64,000 nucleotides of DNA from Buttiauxella brennerae ATCC 51605 (GTDB taxonomy: Bacteria > Pseudomonadota > Gammaproteobacteria > Enterobacterales > Enterobacteriaceae): assembly GCF_001654925.1 (NCBI RefSeq), contig NZ_LXER01000029.1, forward strand, positions 124,001 through 188,000, written 5' to 3'. Below, piece by piece: positions 32,738 to 41,079 of the stretch. Position 1 is the first letter of the stretch. Each line of letters opens with the position of its first letter. The translations under genes and the position numbers were made by a program. A model generated the notes under the pieces. It saw nothing but the letters and a program-made list of their open reading frames with translations, ran no database searches and had not been told where the DNA came from.

Positions 32738-35131
32738 TTACGGTTTCACACTCGCCCGCAACAATTTCTGTAACGGATAGACTGCCGCAACAACGACCTC
32801 ATCTTGCGTTTGTGCCGCATCGTCGAGCTGTTTTTGAATCCCCTGAACTTCATCAGCGCTCAGGTTTCCCTGTTTAGCCACCAAATCCGTGAGCCGCAGC
32901 CCTATTCCCGCCAGTTTATCGACATTTTCAGCCACCGGTTTCAGCGCTTTAAGCTGGTAATTGCCATCGATAAGTTCCAGCACATCTGGCGTGTTACTTT
33001 GCCAGCGAGCAAAAGTACGGCGCAAAGACTCCGCACTGTTGCTGTCCTCCGGGTCGGCTATCAGTTTATCGGCCCAGAGATCCAGCGCACGCACCTGGCT
33101 GCTTTCTGCACCTAATGCATCAGCAAAACGGTTTAGCGGCTCGAAGTGATGGTAATTCCCGGCCTGGAATTTCAGGTGCTGGCGAGTGTAGTACTGCGCA
33201 GGCTCGACCGCCTGAGCCAGTATTTGCAGCGGCATAATCTCCGGCGTGCCCGCGAGGCGCGTCATTTGTTGAGCTGCCGCAGCGTGCTGCTGCAAGCCCA
33301 CAGAAACCGTTGACCATGCATCTATCGCCTGCAAACGCTGGTACATATTATCGATGTCCTTCACATCTTCTGCGGACCATAGGCGCTCTGCCACCGCAAA
33401 TGCACGCGGCCACAGCTTGATATCCAGCAGCGGCGATGCGACGTTTTCGGCCCACAGCGCGGCCTCGCCACCGATAATATTGTTCATCTGTTCCGGCGTT
33501 GGCACCACCGGCTGAATGCCATCAGGCACGTCATCTAATTTCTGGCCGCTCGCCGGGTAGCGAACGTTGCCCACCAGCAAATAACCGCTCAATTTGTCTT
33601 TATCGAGCGTTAATACCGGGCGCGTTTCTCCCATCCAGGTATCTACGGTAAACGTAACCTGAGTGGGGCTAAGCCACTGGATATCACGCACCGCACGGCG
33701 GGATTTTCCTTTGAAATCGATAAACCCACGCCAGGCCATTTTATTGCTCACCAGCGTAAAGCTCCCTTCAACGGCACTGCCTTTCAGGCGAGGCATACTG
33801 AAGAACCAACTTTGCGCGCTGTCTGATTCGGTCAGCTTATCGATCCCATTCAACCCTTGCGGCAGGATCTCATTACGATAGTGGTAAGCCGTTGATTGCG
33901 GTTGATCGAGATAGAAGCCGGTCGACAAAATACCTTTGTAACCGTTCGCCGCGACCATCCCCAGTGCGTCCTGCCCTTGCCAGGATTGGATCAGAATGCT
34001 TTTCGGTAGATCCGGATGGTAGATCTCATCCCAGCCCATCATCTGGCGGTGATGTTTTTCGAGGATCTTCTCCAGCCGTTGGTTGAAGTAGGTCTGCAAA
34101 GCATGGGGGTCGGCAAGATTATGCTGCTTCATAAACGCCTGGATTTGCGGAGAATTTTTCCAGTGCTCGTCATCAACTTCATCGCCACCAATGTGCAAAT
34201 AGCTGTCCGGGAAAATGGCCGTCAGCTCGCCAATTAAGGTATCAACAAATTTATAGGCAGCGTCGTTTGTTGGGTTCAGCAGCGGTTTTAACACGCCCCA
34301 GTGGCGCTCCATTTGATACGGTCCCGGCGCGCTCATCAGTTCCGGGTAGGCCACTGCAATCGCCGACGCATGGCCCGGCAAGTCCATTTCCGGCACCACT
34401 CGAATACCGAGCGATGCGGCGTAGCGCACCACTTCTTTCATTTGCGCTTGAGTGTAGAAATCTCCGTCACTCGCCAGTTGCTGCAATTTCGGATAGGCGG
34501 TGGAGGCAAAACGCCAGCCCTGATCGTCAGTCAAATGCCAGTGCAGAACGTTCATTTTGGCCGCAGCCATGCCATCTAACTGGCGCAGAATATCTTTGAT
34601 GGGCATGAAGTGGCGGGCTGAATCGACTAATAGCCCACGCCATGGAAAACGCGGCTTATCTTTGATCGCAACAAAGGGAATTGCGGTGTTTTCCGGGCCG
34701 TTCTGAATGAGCTGTAGCAGGGTTTCCATGCCGCGCATCGCGCCAAAGCGCGTGTTTGCCGTGAGCTTTACGCCGTCAGCAGTGACGCTTAACTGGTAGC
34801 TTTCATCGCTGTTGAGTTCAGGTAATGAGGCAACGGCTTGTTTGATTTGGATATCAATGGTGGGTTTTGCAGGGTTGGCCTGTGCAGGTTGTAACTGCCA
34901 GCCCGTTTGCTGAGAGATTCTCTGCCGCCAACGGTCAATTGCGCCGGGGAGTTTGTCGCCGCTGATTTTAATGGAAATGGCGTTGTCGAGAACCAGCGTC
35001 CCTTCTGCGGCCGGGCGGTCAACCTGCTGCGGCCAGGGCATTAATGGTAAATCACCTGCCGGAGCAGCCCAAGCCTGACAAGTTGCAGCGATGCAACCTG
35101 CCAGCAGGCTCAAACGTATTGATTTAAACAT
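32738..35131 (-). CDS. Beta-N-acetylhexosaminidase, GH20, exported
   Basis: The 797-residue protein has a Sec signal peptide (1 to about 22, cut after AWA), a GH20b N-terminal domain and the GH20 barrel. The catalytic Asp317-Glu318 pair is in HIGGDEVDDEHW, and substrate-contacting motifs include HWHLTDDQGWR and VPEMDLPGH. A C-terminal extension resembles the chitobiase-type enzymes of enterics. It removes terminal GlcNAc/GalNAc, probably from chitooligosaccharides in the periplasm. It lies between ridA and mgtA, where E. coli K-12 has no such gene, and has no transport genes beside it. Confidence 0.92.
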   Translation of the reverse strand: MFKSIRLSLLAGCIAATCQAWAAPAGDLPLMPWPQQVDRPAAEGTLVLDNAISIKISGDKLPGAIDRWRQRISQQTGWQLQPAQANPAKPTIDIQIKQAVASLPELNSDESYQLSVTADGVKLTANTRFGAMRGMETLLQLIQNGPENTAIPFVAIKDKPRFPWRGLLVDSARHFMPIKDILRQLDGMAAAKMNVLHWHLTDDQGWRFASTAYPKLQQLASDGDFYTQAQMKEVVRYAASLGIRVVPEMDLPGHASAIAVAYPELMSAPGPYQMERHWGVLKPLLNPTNDAAYKFVDTLIGELTAIFPDSYLHIGGDEVDDEHWKNSPQIQAFMKQHNLADPHALQTYFNQRLEKILEKHHRQMMGWDEIYHPDLPKSILIQSWQGQDALGMVAANGYKGILSTGFYLDQPQSTAYHYRNEILPQGLNGIDKLTESDSAQSWFFSMPRLKGSAVEGSFTLVSNKMAWRGFIDFKGKSRRAVRDIQWLSPTQVTFTVDTWMGETRPVLTLDKDKLSGYLLVGNVRYPASGQKLDDVPDGIQPVVPTPEQMNNIIGGEAALWAENVASPLLDIKLWPRAFAVAERLWSAEDVKDIDNMYQRLQAIDAWSTVSVGLQQHAAAAQQMTRLAGTPEIMPLQILAQAVEPAQYYTRQHLKFQAGNYHHFEPLNRFADALGAESSQVRALDLWADKLIADPEDSNSAESLRRTFARWQSNTPDVLELIDGNYQLKALKPVAENVDKLAGIGLRLTDLVAKQGNLSADEVQGIQKQLDDAAQTQDEVVVAAVYPLQKLLRASVKP

Positions 35132-35246
35132 GAATATTCCTTTAACAATGACGGGCCAGAAAAAAGCAAAAACAATCTGGTAACACGTGTAGAAATATTC
35201 ATCAAGGTTATGGGCGGGATGCAGATCACATCCCGCTCATATTTAC

Positions 35247-35372
35247 TATACCCATTAGCATTCGAGTTGCAGCCAGGCGGCCAGGACGAGAACCCCAGGA
35301 GCTTACTTGAGTAAGTGACTGGGGTGAGCGTCTGCAGCCAACGCCGCTGCAGCTTGAAGGATGATGGGTATA
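35247..35372. repeat. ERIC element, full length (126 bp)
   Basis: It begins TATACCC, contains AGTAAGTGACTGGGGTGAGCG (the ERIC2 core) and ends GGGTATA directly against the mgtA stop codon. It forms the 3' untranslated end of mgtA and lies upstream of the hexosaminidase start. Confidence 0.95.
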
Positions 35373-38087
35373 TTACTGCCAGCCGTAACGACGGCTGTAG
35401 AACCCCTTCACACACTGAGTCAGCGTCATATATCCGGCAAGGATAGCAATCAGCCATGGGAAGTAGCTCAGCGGGAGCGCCTGGAGCTGCAGATAACTTG
35501 CCAGCGGCGAGAACGGCAGGCCAATCCCAACCACCATCACGACCAGCGTCATGATCATTAACGGCCATGCAGCACGACTCTGAATGAACGGAATGCGGCG
35601 GGTACGAATCATATGCACAATCAATGTTTGTGACAGTAACCCGACCACGAACCAGCCAGACTGGAACAGGGTTTGTGCTTCTGGCACATTTGCCTTGAAC
35701 ACCCACCACATCACGCAGAACGTCAGAATATCGAAGATGGAGCTTATCGGCCCGAAGAACACCATAAAGCGGCCTAAATCCGCCGGGTTCCAGCGCTGTG
35801 GTTTCTTAATTTGCTCGTCATCAACGTTATCGAACGGAATCGCCACCTGGGAGACATCGTACAGCAGGTTCTGAATCAGTAAGTGCAACGGCAGCATTGG
35901 CAAGAATGGCAAGAAGGCACTGGCCACCAGCACACTGAACACGTTACCGAAGTTAGAACTGGCGGTCATTTTGATGTATTTCAGCATGTTGGCAAAGGTT
36001 CTGCGCCCTTCAATCACACCTTGTTCCAGCACCATCAGGCTTTTTTCCAGCAGGATGATATCTGCGGCTTCACGCGCAATGTCTACCGCGCCATCCACTG
36101 AAATCCCGATGTCGGCGGCGCGCAGTGCTGGCGCGTCATTAATGCCATCGCCCATAAAGCCGACCACATGCCCTTCACCACGCAGCAGGCGCACAATGCG
36201 CTCTTTGTGCATTGGTGTGAGGCGAGCAAACAGCGTGGTGCGCAGAGCCAGTGCAGCAAGCTCAGCGTCAGCCATGTTTTCGATTTCGCTACCGGTCACT
36301 AACGTGCCGACATCCAGCCCCACTTCGCGGCACACTTTCGCCGCCACCAGTTCGCTATCACCGGTCAGGATCTTAACGGCAATGCCGCTTGCTTTAAGTG
36401 CTTTCAGCGCAGGCGCGGTGGTTTCTTTCGGTGGATCGAGGAAGGCGATGTAGCCCTCAAGGATCAGATCCGATTCATCCACGCGGCCGTAATCTTCACA
36501 GCGTGCAGGCAAGAATTTGCTGGCAACGGCGACCACACGCAAGCCCTGGCGGTTAAGATCGTCAGTCACACGGCGGATACGCGCCAGCAAAGTTTCGCTG
36601 AGCGGCACGATCTCGTCGCCATAACGAACCTGAGTACAAACATTCAGGATCTCCTGCAACGCGCCTTTACAGATCAGCTGATGCACATCCGGCTGTTCAG
36701 ATACCACGACTGACATACGGCGGCGTTCAAAATCAAACGGGATCTCATCCACTTTCTGCCAGCGTGCAGCAGCATTGCGGGCATGATCTTCATCAACACC
36801 TTCCAGCACCGCGACATCCAGCAGGTTTTTAAGCCCGGTTTGATAATGGCTGTTAAGCCAGGCTGTGTGCAGAACGTGGTGACTCACCGCGCCGAGAATA
36901 TCGGTGTGCGATTCCAGAACAATGCGATCTTGCGTGAGCGTGCCGGTTTTGTCGGTGCACAGAATGTCCATCGCACCAAAGTTCTGAATAGCATCCAGGT
37001 GTTTGACGATCACTTTCTGTTTAGAGAGTTTCACCGCACCACGGGCCAGCGTCGAGGTGACGATCATCGGCAGCATTTCCGGCGTTAAGCCGACTGCAAC
37101 CGAGAGCGAAAACAGCGCCGCCTCCCACCAGTCGCCTTTGGTGAAGCCGTTGATCAGCAGCACAATTGGCGTCATCACCAGCATAAAGCGGATCAGTACC
37201 CAGCTCACACGGCTGATGCCTTTCTGGAACGCATTCGGCTCGCTTTCTTGCTGCGTGACACGCCCGGCCAGTTGGCCAAACCAGGTATTGCCGCCTGTTG
37301 AGATGATCATCGCAAGCGCTGTGCCGCTCACCACGTTTGTGCCCATAAAGCACAGCGTGTCGCATTCCAGCGGGTTGTTGTGCGACATATCACGGCTGAT
37401 CGCGACCTTTTCAACCGGCAAGGATTCGCCAGTCAGCGAGGCCTGGCCGACGAAGAGATCACGCGCTTGTATCACACGCAGATCCGCCGGGATCATGTCG
37501 CCTGCCGCCAGTTTGACGATGTCGCCGGGCACCAGTTTTTCGAGCGGGATTTCGATAAATGCGTTTTCACCGCTTTCGTTCACTACACGCAGCACGGTCG
37601 CCGTGTTGCTGACCATCGCTTTGAGCGTGTCCGCCGCTTTGGTGGAACGCGCTTCCTGAACGAAGTTCAGCAATGTGGCAATCACCACCATCAGCGCAAT
37701 GACACCTGCGGCAAACATATCTTCAGTAGAGTAGGAAACAATACCGAGAATGGTGAGCAAGATATTGAAAGGGTTGCGATAGCACAGCCACAAATGAACC
37801 CACCACGGCGACGGCTTTTGCGCCGGGATTTGGTTGAGGCCATGAAGCTCAATGGCTTGTTCAACTTCCTGCGCATTCAGCCCTTCCGGGTGGCTTTTGA
37901 AATCGCGATAAAGTTGCTCTTCAGAAGCGGCTGCATATTTCAGGCAGGCTTCACTCAGAGAGGCGGGAACCTCTTGTGCATGAGCAACGGTATTGTCGTC
38001 CGGCATCAGGTCGCGTTGGATCAAGCGACGTGGCAGGTGGCGGCTCAGTTGTGCAAACAACTGCCGGGTCAGATTTTTTAACAGCAT
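35373..38087 (-). CDS. mgtA: Mg2+-importing P-type ATPase MgtA
   Basis: MgtA imports Mg2+ when it is scarce. The 904-residue P3B ATPase has the TGES actuator motif, the phosphorylated Asp379 in DKTGTLT, the hinge GDGINDAPALR and about ten membrane helices, and ends YSRRYGWQ as in E. coli. The N-terminus is a little longer than E. coli. A PhoP-controlled promoter and a roughly 265-nt leader encoding MgtL precede it, so both PhoPQ and leader attenuation should control it. Divergent from treR. Confidence 0.98.
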   Translation of the reverse strand: MLLKNLTRQLFAQLSRHLPRRLIQRDLMPDDNTVAHAQEVPASLSEACLKYAAASEEQLYRDFKSHPEGLNAQEVEQAIELHGLNQIPAQKPSPWWVHLWLCYRNPFNILLTILGIVSYSTEDMFAAGVIALMVVIATLLNFVQEARSTKAADTLKAMVSNTATVLRVVNESGENAFIEIPLEKLVPGDIVKLAAGDMIPADLRVIQARDLFVGQASLTGESLPVEKVAISRDMSHNNPLECDTLCFMGTNVVSGTALAMIISTGGNTWFGQLAGRVTQQESEPNAFQKGISRVSWVLIRFMLVMTPIVLLINGFTKGDWWEAALFSLSVAVGLTPEMLPMIVTSTLARGAVKLSKQKVIVKHLDAIQNFGAMDILCTDKTGTLTQDRIVLESHTDILGAVSHHVLHTAWLNSHYQTGLKNLLDVAVLEGVDEDHARNAAARWQKVDEIPFDFERRRMSVVVSEQPDVHQLICKGALQEILNVCTQVRYGDEIVPLSETLLARIRRVTDDLNRQGLRVVAVASKFLPARCEDYGRVDESDLILEGYIAFLDPPKETTAPALKALKASGIAVKILTGDSELVAAKVCREVGLDVGTLVTGSEIENMADAELAALALRTTLFARLTPMHKERIVRLLRGEGHVVGFMGDGINDAPALRAADIGISVDGAVDIAREAADIILLEKSLMVLEQGVIEGRRTFANMLKYIKMTASSNFGNVFSVLVASAFLPFLPMLPLHLLIQNLLYDVSQVAIPFDNVDDEQIKKPQRWNPADLGRFMVFFGPISSIFDILTFCVMWWVFKANVPEAQTLFQSGWFVVGLLSQTLIVHMIRTRRIPFIQSRAAWPLMIMTLVVMVVGIGLPFSPLASYLQLQALPLSYFPWLIAILAGYMTLTQCVKGFYSRRYGWQ

Positions 38088-38354
38088 AGTAGTCCCTCGG
38101 CCCCACGTAATGCGGAGCCTGGTGACATGCAGGCACGGCTAATCCTTGCCTTGCAGGCCAAATAATTTCTTCAGCAGGGATATCGTTGATTGATACAAGA
38201 TAGATCTGCCTTACGCAATCCGGTAAGGCAGTCGCTTCAAAGGCAGTTGCTTTAAAGAAGGGAGTCTTACCGGATTATTCCTGTCATTACAGGGTCTGGA
38301 CTGGGATCAGGTTCCATGTCGCCTCCGGTTAAAAGAAAAAGTCATTACACTAGT
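38088..38354 (-). promoter_or_regulatory. mgtA 5' leader (Mg2+/proline-responsive attenuator)
   Basis: The distance from the predicted start near 38354 to the mgtA ATG is about 265 nt, nearly the E. coli leader length. It contains mgtL followed by GC-rich complementary segments (for example CTTACGCAATCCGGTAAG near 38211-38228). Known leaders of this kind terminate early when Mg2+ or proline is plentiful. Exact alternative stems were not modelled. Confidence 0.75.
38267..38317 (-). CDS. mgtL: mgtA leader peptide MgtL
   Basis: A 16-codon frame, MEPDPSPDPVMTGIIR, has GGAGG seven bases upstream and a TAA stop. Its first five residues equal E. coli/Salmonella MgtL (MEPDP...), whose proline and acidic codons make ribosomes stall or fall off, so mgtA leader folding senses Mg2+ and proline. 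Four prolines occur in the first nine residues. The C-terminal half is unrelated to E. coli, which suggests that only the N-terminal codons matter. Confidence 0.92.
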   Translation of the reverse strand: MEPDPSPDPVMTGIIR

Positions 38355-38361
38355 CGCGGCC

Positions 38362-38396
38362 ATTCTACGCCCGCAAACCTAAACCTGGCGTAAACC
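38362..38396 (-). promoter_or_regulatory. PhoP-activated mgtA promoter
   Basis: On the minus strand GGTTTA-CGCCA-GGTTTA is a perfect PhoP box (38380-38396), and TAGAAT (38362-38367) lies 12 bases downstream as the -10. A PhoP box replacing the -35 at this spacing is the canonical mgtA promoter. Confidence 0.93.
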
Positions 38397-38468
38397 AGAT
38401 TTTTTCCATTGTGGTATTGTTGGCTTGCCTTGATTCTAATGAGCAATTGATTGCCGGGAACCCACACG

Positions 38469-39416
38469 ATGCAAAGCCGCCTCACTATTAAAGACATCGC
38501 CCGTTTAAGCGGTGTCGGTAAATCCACGGTCTCCCGTGTTCTGAATAATGAAAGCGGTGTCAGTGCCCGTACGCGAGAACGCGTGGAAGCGGTCATGCAG
38601 CAAGAAGGGTTCTCCCCTTCCCGCTCGGCCCGTGCCATGCGTGGTCAGAGCGATAAAGTCGTCGCCATTATTGTGACGCGTCTGGATTCGCTCTCCGAAA
38701 ACCTCGCAGTACAAACCATGCTGCCGTCGCTGTACGAGCAAGGGTATGACCCGATCATGATGGAAAGCCAGTTCGACCCGGAGCTGGTGGAAGAGCACCT
38801 CGGCATGCTTAAACGGCGCAACATCGACGGAGTCATTCTGTTCGGCTTTACCGGCATCAACGAAAAAATGCTCACTCCGTGGCAATCGACGTTAGTACTG
38901 ATGGCGCGTGATGCTAAAGGCTTTGCTTCCGTTTGTTATGACGACGAAGGCGCTATCACCAGCCTGATGGCAAAACTCTATGCCGAAGGCCATCGCCACA
39001 TCAGTTTTCTTGGCGTACCACACAGTGACGTGACCACCGGCTTGCGCCGCCATGAAGCTTATCTCGCCTTCTGTAAACAGCACCAGTTAACGCCAAACGT
39101 AGCACTGCCAGGGTTGGCGATGAAACAAGGTTACGAACACGTCGCCGAAGTGTTGTTGGCGGAAACCACTGCCCTGCTGTGCGCGACCGATACTCTCGCT
39201 CTGGGCGCCAGCAAATATCTACAGGAACACCAACGCACCACGCTACAACTGGCAAGTGTGGGCAACACGCCTCTGATGAAATTTTTTCACCCGGAAATCA
39301 TCACGGTCGATCCCGGTTATGCAGAAGCCGGTCGTCAGGCGGTTTTGCAGCTGATTGGGCAAGTCACGCAAGATCGTGAGTTACGCCAGATAGTCATCCC
39401 CAGCACTCTCCAGTAA
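38469..39416 (+). CDS. treR: Trehalose operon repressor TreR
   Basis: TreR is a LacI-family repressor of treBC whose inducer is trehalose-6-phosphate. The 315-residue protein has the N-terminal helix-turn-helix IKDIARLSGVGKSTVSRVLN and a periplasmic-binding-protein-like effector domain. The start MQSRLTIKD matches E. coli; an ATG six codons upstream lacks homology. It is directly upstream of the treB operator and divergent from mgtL-mgtA. Confidence 0.97.
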   Translation: MQSRLTIKDIARLSGVGKSTVSRVLNNESGVSARTRERVEAVMQQEGFSPSRSARAMRGQSDKVVAIIVTRLDSLSENLAVQTMLPSLYEQGYDPIMMESQFDPELVEEHLGMLKRRNIDGVILFGFTGINEKMLTPWQSTLVLMARDAKGFASVCYDDEGAITSLMAKLYAEGHRHISFLGVPHSDVTTGLRRHEAYLAFCKQHQLTPNVALPGLAMKQGYEHVAEVLLAETTALLCATDTLALGASKYLQEHQRTTLQLASVGNTPLMKFFHPEIITVDPGYAEAGRQAVLQLIGQVTQDRELRQIVIPSTLQ

Positions 39417-39457
39417 AACCCCTCACTTCAGGTTTATTGTGATCGTCGCTTGATTTA

Positions 39458-39469
39458 GGGAACGTTCCC
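39458..39469. promoter_or_regulatory. TreR operator of treBC
   Basis: GGGAACGTTCCC is a perfect 12-bp palindrome with the central CG of LacI-family operators, 73 bases before treB. TGTGA at 39438-39442 with a poor right half (CTTGA) may be a weak CRP site. Confidence 0.85.
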
Positions 39470-39542
39470 ATTTTCGAGGGAAAGATTAAAAGATAACCTA
39501 GCGGCAGATAAAAATACTCACTCCTTACTCTGGAACCTCATC

Positions 39543-40961
39543 ATGGCCAAAGTGAAACAACAGGATATAGACAAGCTGATAGACCTGGTCGGCGGGCGTG
39601 AAAACATTGCCACCGTCAGTCACTGCATCACTCGCTTACGGTTTGTTTTAAACAATACCGCTATTGCGAAACCAAAAGAGATTGAAGAGCTGCCGATGGT
39701 AAAAGGCTGCTTTACCAACGCCGGGCAGTTCCAGGTCGTGATTGGCCCCGAAGTGGGTGATTACTATCAGGCGCTGATCGCCGCAACAGGCCATAGCACC
39801 GCAGATAAAGAACAAGCGAAACTCGCGGCACGCCAGAATATGAAATGGCACGAGCAGTTAATTTCCCACTTCGCAGAGATTTTCTTCCCTCTGTTACCGG
39901 CATTGATCAGCGGTGGTTTGATCCTCGGCTTCCGTAATGTGATTGGCGATTTGCCTATGAGCAACGGGCAGACGCTCGCGCAAATGCACCCTTCTTTGCA
40001 ATCTATCTACGACTTCTTGTGGCTGATTGGCGAGGCCATTTTCTTCTATTTGCCAGTCGGTATTTGCTGGTCCGCAGTGCGAAAAATGGGTGGGACACCT
40101 ATCCTTGGGATTGTGCTTGGCGTAACTCTGGTTTCACCACAGCTGATGAATGCCTATGAATTAGGCAGCAAAATTCCTGAAGTGTGGAACTTTGGCTGGT
40201 TTACCATCGAAAAAGTGGGCTACCAGGCGCAGGTGATCCCAGCACTGCTGGCGGGCCTGGCTCTTGGCTTTATTGAGACGCGTCTGAAACGCATCGTCCC
40301 GGATTACCTCTATCTTGTAATAGTGCCTGTTTGTTCCCTGATTCTGGCGGTATTCCTGGCACATGCGTTTATCGGCCCGTTTGGTCGTTGGATTGGCGAC
40401 GGTGTGGCCTTTGCGGTTCGCCACCTGATGACCGGCAGTTTTGCGCCGATAGGTGCAGCACTGTTTGGTTTCCTATACGCACCACTGGTGATTACCGGCG
40501 TGCATCAGACAACACTCGCCATCGATATGCAGATGATTCAGAGCATGGGTGGCACACCGGTTTGGCCACTGATTGCACTGTCTAACATTGCTCAGGCGTC
40601 AGCGGTTGTCGGCATCATTATTTGCAGCCGTAAACATAACGAACGTGAGATTTCAGTTCCGGCAGCGATTTCCGCCTACCTCGGTGTTACCGAGCCGGCG
40701 ATGTACGGCATCAACCTGAAATACCGCTTCCCGATGCTGTGCGCAATGGTTGGCTCAGGGCTTGCAGGCTTGTTGTGTGGCCTGAGCGGCGTGATGGCAA
40801 ACGGGATTGGCGTTGGCGGCTTGCCTGGCATTCTGTCCATCCAGCCGCGTTACTGGGAAGTGTATTCCCTCGCAATTCTGATTGCGGTGATTGTGCCAAT
40901 CGTACTGACCAGTGTGATGTATAAACGCAAATACCGTCAGGGCACGTTATTAGTGGTTTAG
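39543..40961 (+). CDS. treB: Trehalose-specific PTS enzyme IIBC
   Basis: TreB imports and phosphorylates trehalose to trehalose-6-phosphate, using the glucose IIA (Crr) for phosphate. The 472-residue protein has an N-terminal IIB domain with phosphorylated Cys28 in SHCITRLRF, then a IIC domain with about ten membrane segments and the GVTEPAMYG motif near residue 381. It is followed by treC across a spacer containing a shortened ERIC element. Confidence 0.97.
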   Translation: MAKVKQQDIDKLIDLVGGRENIATVSHCITRLRFVLNNTAIAKPKEIEELPMVKGCFTNAGQFQVVIGPEVGDYYQALIAATGHSTADKEQAKLAARQNMKWHEQLISHFAEIFFPLLPALISGGLILGFRNVIGDLPMSNGQTLAQMHPSLQSIYDFLWLIGEAIFFYLPVGICWSAVRKMGGTPILGIVLGVTLVSPQLMNAYELGSKIPEVWNFGWFTIEKVGYQAQVIPALLAGLALGFIETRLKRIVPDYLYLVIVPVCSLILAVFLAHAFIGPFGRWIGDGVAFAVRHLMTGSFAPIGAALFGFLYAPLVITGVHQTTLAIDMQMIQSMGGTPVWPLIALSNIAQASAVVGIIICSRKHNEREISVPAAISAYLGVTEPAMYGINLKYRFPMLCAMVGSGLAGLLCGLSGVMANGIGVGGLPGILSIQPRYWEVYSLAILIAVIVPIVLTSVMYKRKYRQGTLLVV

Positions 40962-40985
40962 TTTTCGATGATTTTGTTTTCAACA

Positions 40986-41066
40986 CATGCCCTAAATAAT
41001 TCGAGTTTCAGCCAGGCGGCAAGAGAGCGCATCCAACGCAGTTGCAACTCGAAGTATGACGGGCAT
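40986..41066. repeat. Shortened ERIC element (81 bp) between treB and treC
   Basis: The left end (AATAATTCGAGTTTCAGCCAG) and right end (GTTGCAACTCGAAGTATGACGGGCAT) match the ERIC at 11014. The central AAGTAAGTGACTGGGG block, about 45 bp, is missing. It lies inside an operon and is transcribed. Its inverted ends still allow one long stem. Confidence 0.9.
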
Positions 41067-41079
41067 TTAGGAATGAGTT

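Noticed and set aside
35060-35131. Possible lipobox (LAGC at residues 10-13) in the GH20 hexosaminidase
   Set aside because: The hydrophobic stretch before the Cys is far too short for a lipoprotein signal; cleavage after AWA at residue 22 fits a normal Sec signal.
39438-39453. CRP site upstream of treB
   Set aside because: The left half TGTGA is perfect but the right half (CTTGA) is poor. It is mentioned with the operator but not called as a feature.
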